From NCBI GenBank assembly GCA_000169075.1, contig AAVT01000012.1, forward strand, positions 25,733-89,732: a DNA stretch of 64,000 bases, read 5' to 3'. A program made the position numbers and the translations under genes. The notes under the pieces were generated by a model that saw nothing but the letters and a program-made list of their open reading frames with translations, was not told where the DNA came from and did not search any database. Source of the DNA: a marine gamma proteobacterium HTCC2143. GTDB lineage: Bacteria > Pseudomonadota > Gammaproteobacteria > Pseudomonadales > Dasaniaceae. Shown piece after piece: positions 63,885 to 64,000 of this stretch (the stretch's first letter is position 1; every line of letters begins with the position of its first letter).

Positions 63885-64000
63885 AGGTGATTTCTCGGAG
63901 GATTGGGATGTGAAGGAATATAAAGAACTTCACACATTGGAGTGTACACAAAATGCTGCACAACAACCTGAAACAAACACAATTCAGCCTTTTGTTGCAG

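Overview
The window looks like a chromosomal segment of a marine-type gammaproteobacterium of moderate GC. Evidence is the near-E. coli form of several housekeeping genes (trmA, glnS, ppiB, lpxH, miaE, rluF, hemH, hflX) mixed with genes typical of lipid- and hydrocarbon-degrading marine lineages: two CYP153 P450s, several acyl-CoA synthetases, acyl-CoA dehydrogenases, a CaiB-type CoA transferase, a ceramidase and a TonB receptor. A Cellvibrionales/Spongiibacteraceae-like origin is my inference; the sequence alone does not prove it. No phage, insertion sequence or CRISPR array was seen.

Layout. 1-10.1 kb is mostly housekeeping: the galE 5' end, trmA, a pterin dehydratase, a winged-helix/nuclease-like protein, a dimeric dUTPase, a DnaA-box cluster in a 580-bp gap, glnS, ppiB, lpxH, cytochrome c', cytochrome b561, miaE and a DUF1289 protein. 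10.5-20.1 kb is a CoA-thioester catabolic block: hotdog thioesterase, SMP-30 hydrolase, CaiB-type CoA transferase, acyl-CoA synthetase, an aberrant acyl-CoA dehydrogenase-like protein, a convergent pair of acyl-CoA dehydrogenases and a secreted carboxylesterase. 20.1-24.8 kb holds a repeat-rich lipoprotein, a dihaem cytochrome, an alpha/beta hydrolase, a SPOUT methyltransferase and a HAD phosphatase. 25.1-33.9 kb has an acyl-CoA synthetase with a nitronate monooxygenase-like enzyme, a TPR lipoprotein, rluF, hemH, a nonsense-interrupted glutathione S-transferase and a DMT permease.

34.4-44.4 kb has an FMN-type flavoprotein, a long SDR, an NHL-propeller lipoprotein and two CYP153 genes flanking a GGDEF-EAL protein, then an orphan fetB. 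44.5-48.7 kb carries small conserved proteins, an unrecognised 351-residue protein and an MFS carrier. 49.1-56.7 kb looks like a lipid-foraging locus: a Ca-dependent PI-PLC-like enzyme, a neutral ceramidase with Thr at the usual nucleophile position, a lipoprotein alpha/beta hydrolase and a TonB-dependent receptor. 56.8-64 kb has a frameshifted gene remnant, an SDR, the selenocysteine genes selB-selC (tRNA-Sec), another acyl-CoA synthetase and hflX.

The accessory genes suggest a cell that hydrolyses extracellular esters and (sphingo)lipids, imports the products, oxidises alkyl chains with CYP153 enzymes, activates acids to CoA thioesters and degrades them by beta-oxidation-like steps. The most notable points are the ceramidase/PLC/TonB locus, a tRNA-Sec one nucleotide short on the 3' acceptor side compared with E. 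coli selC, the twin CYP153 genes around a c-di-GMP protein, and the DnaA-box palindrome.
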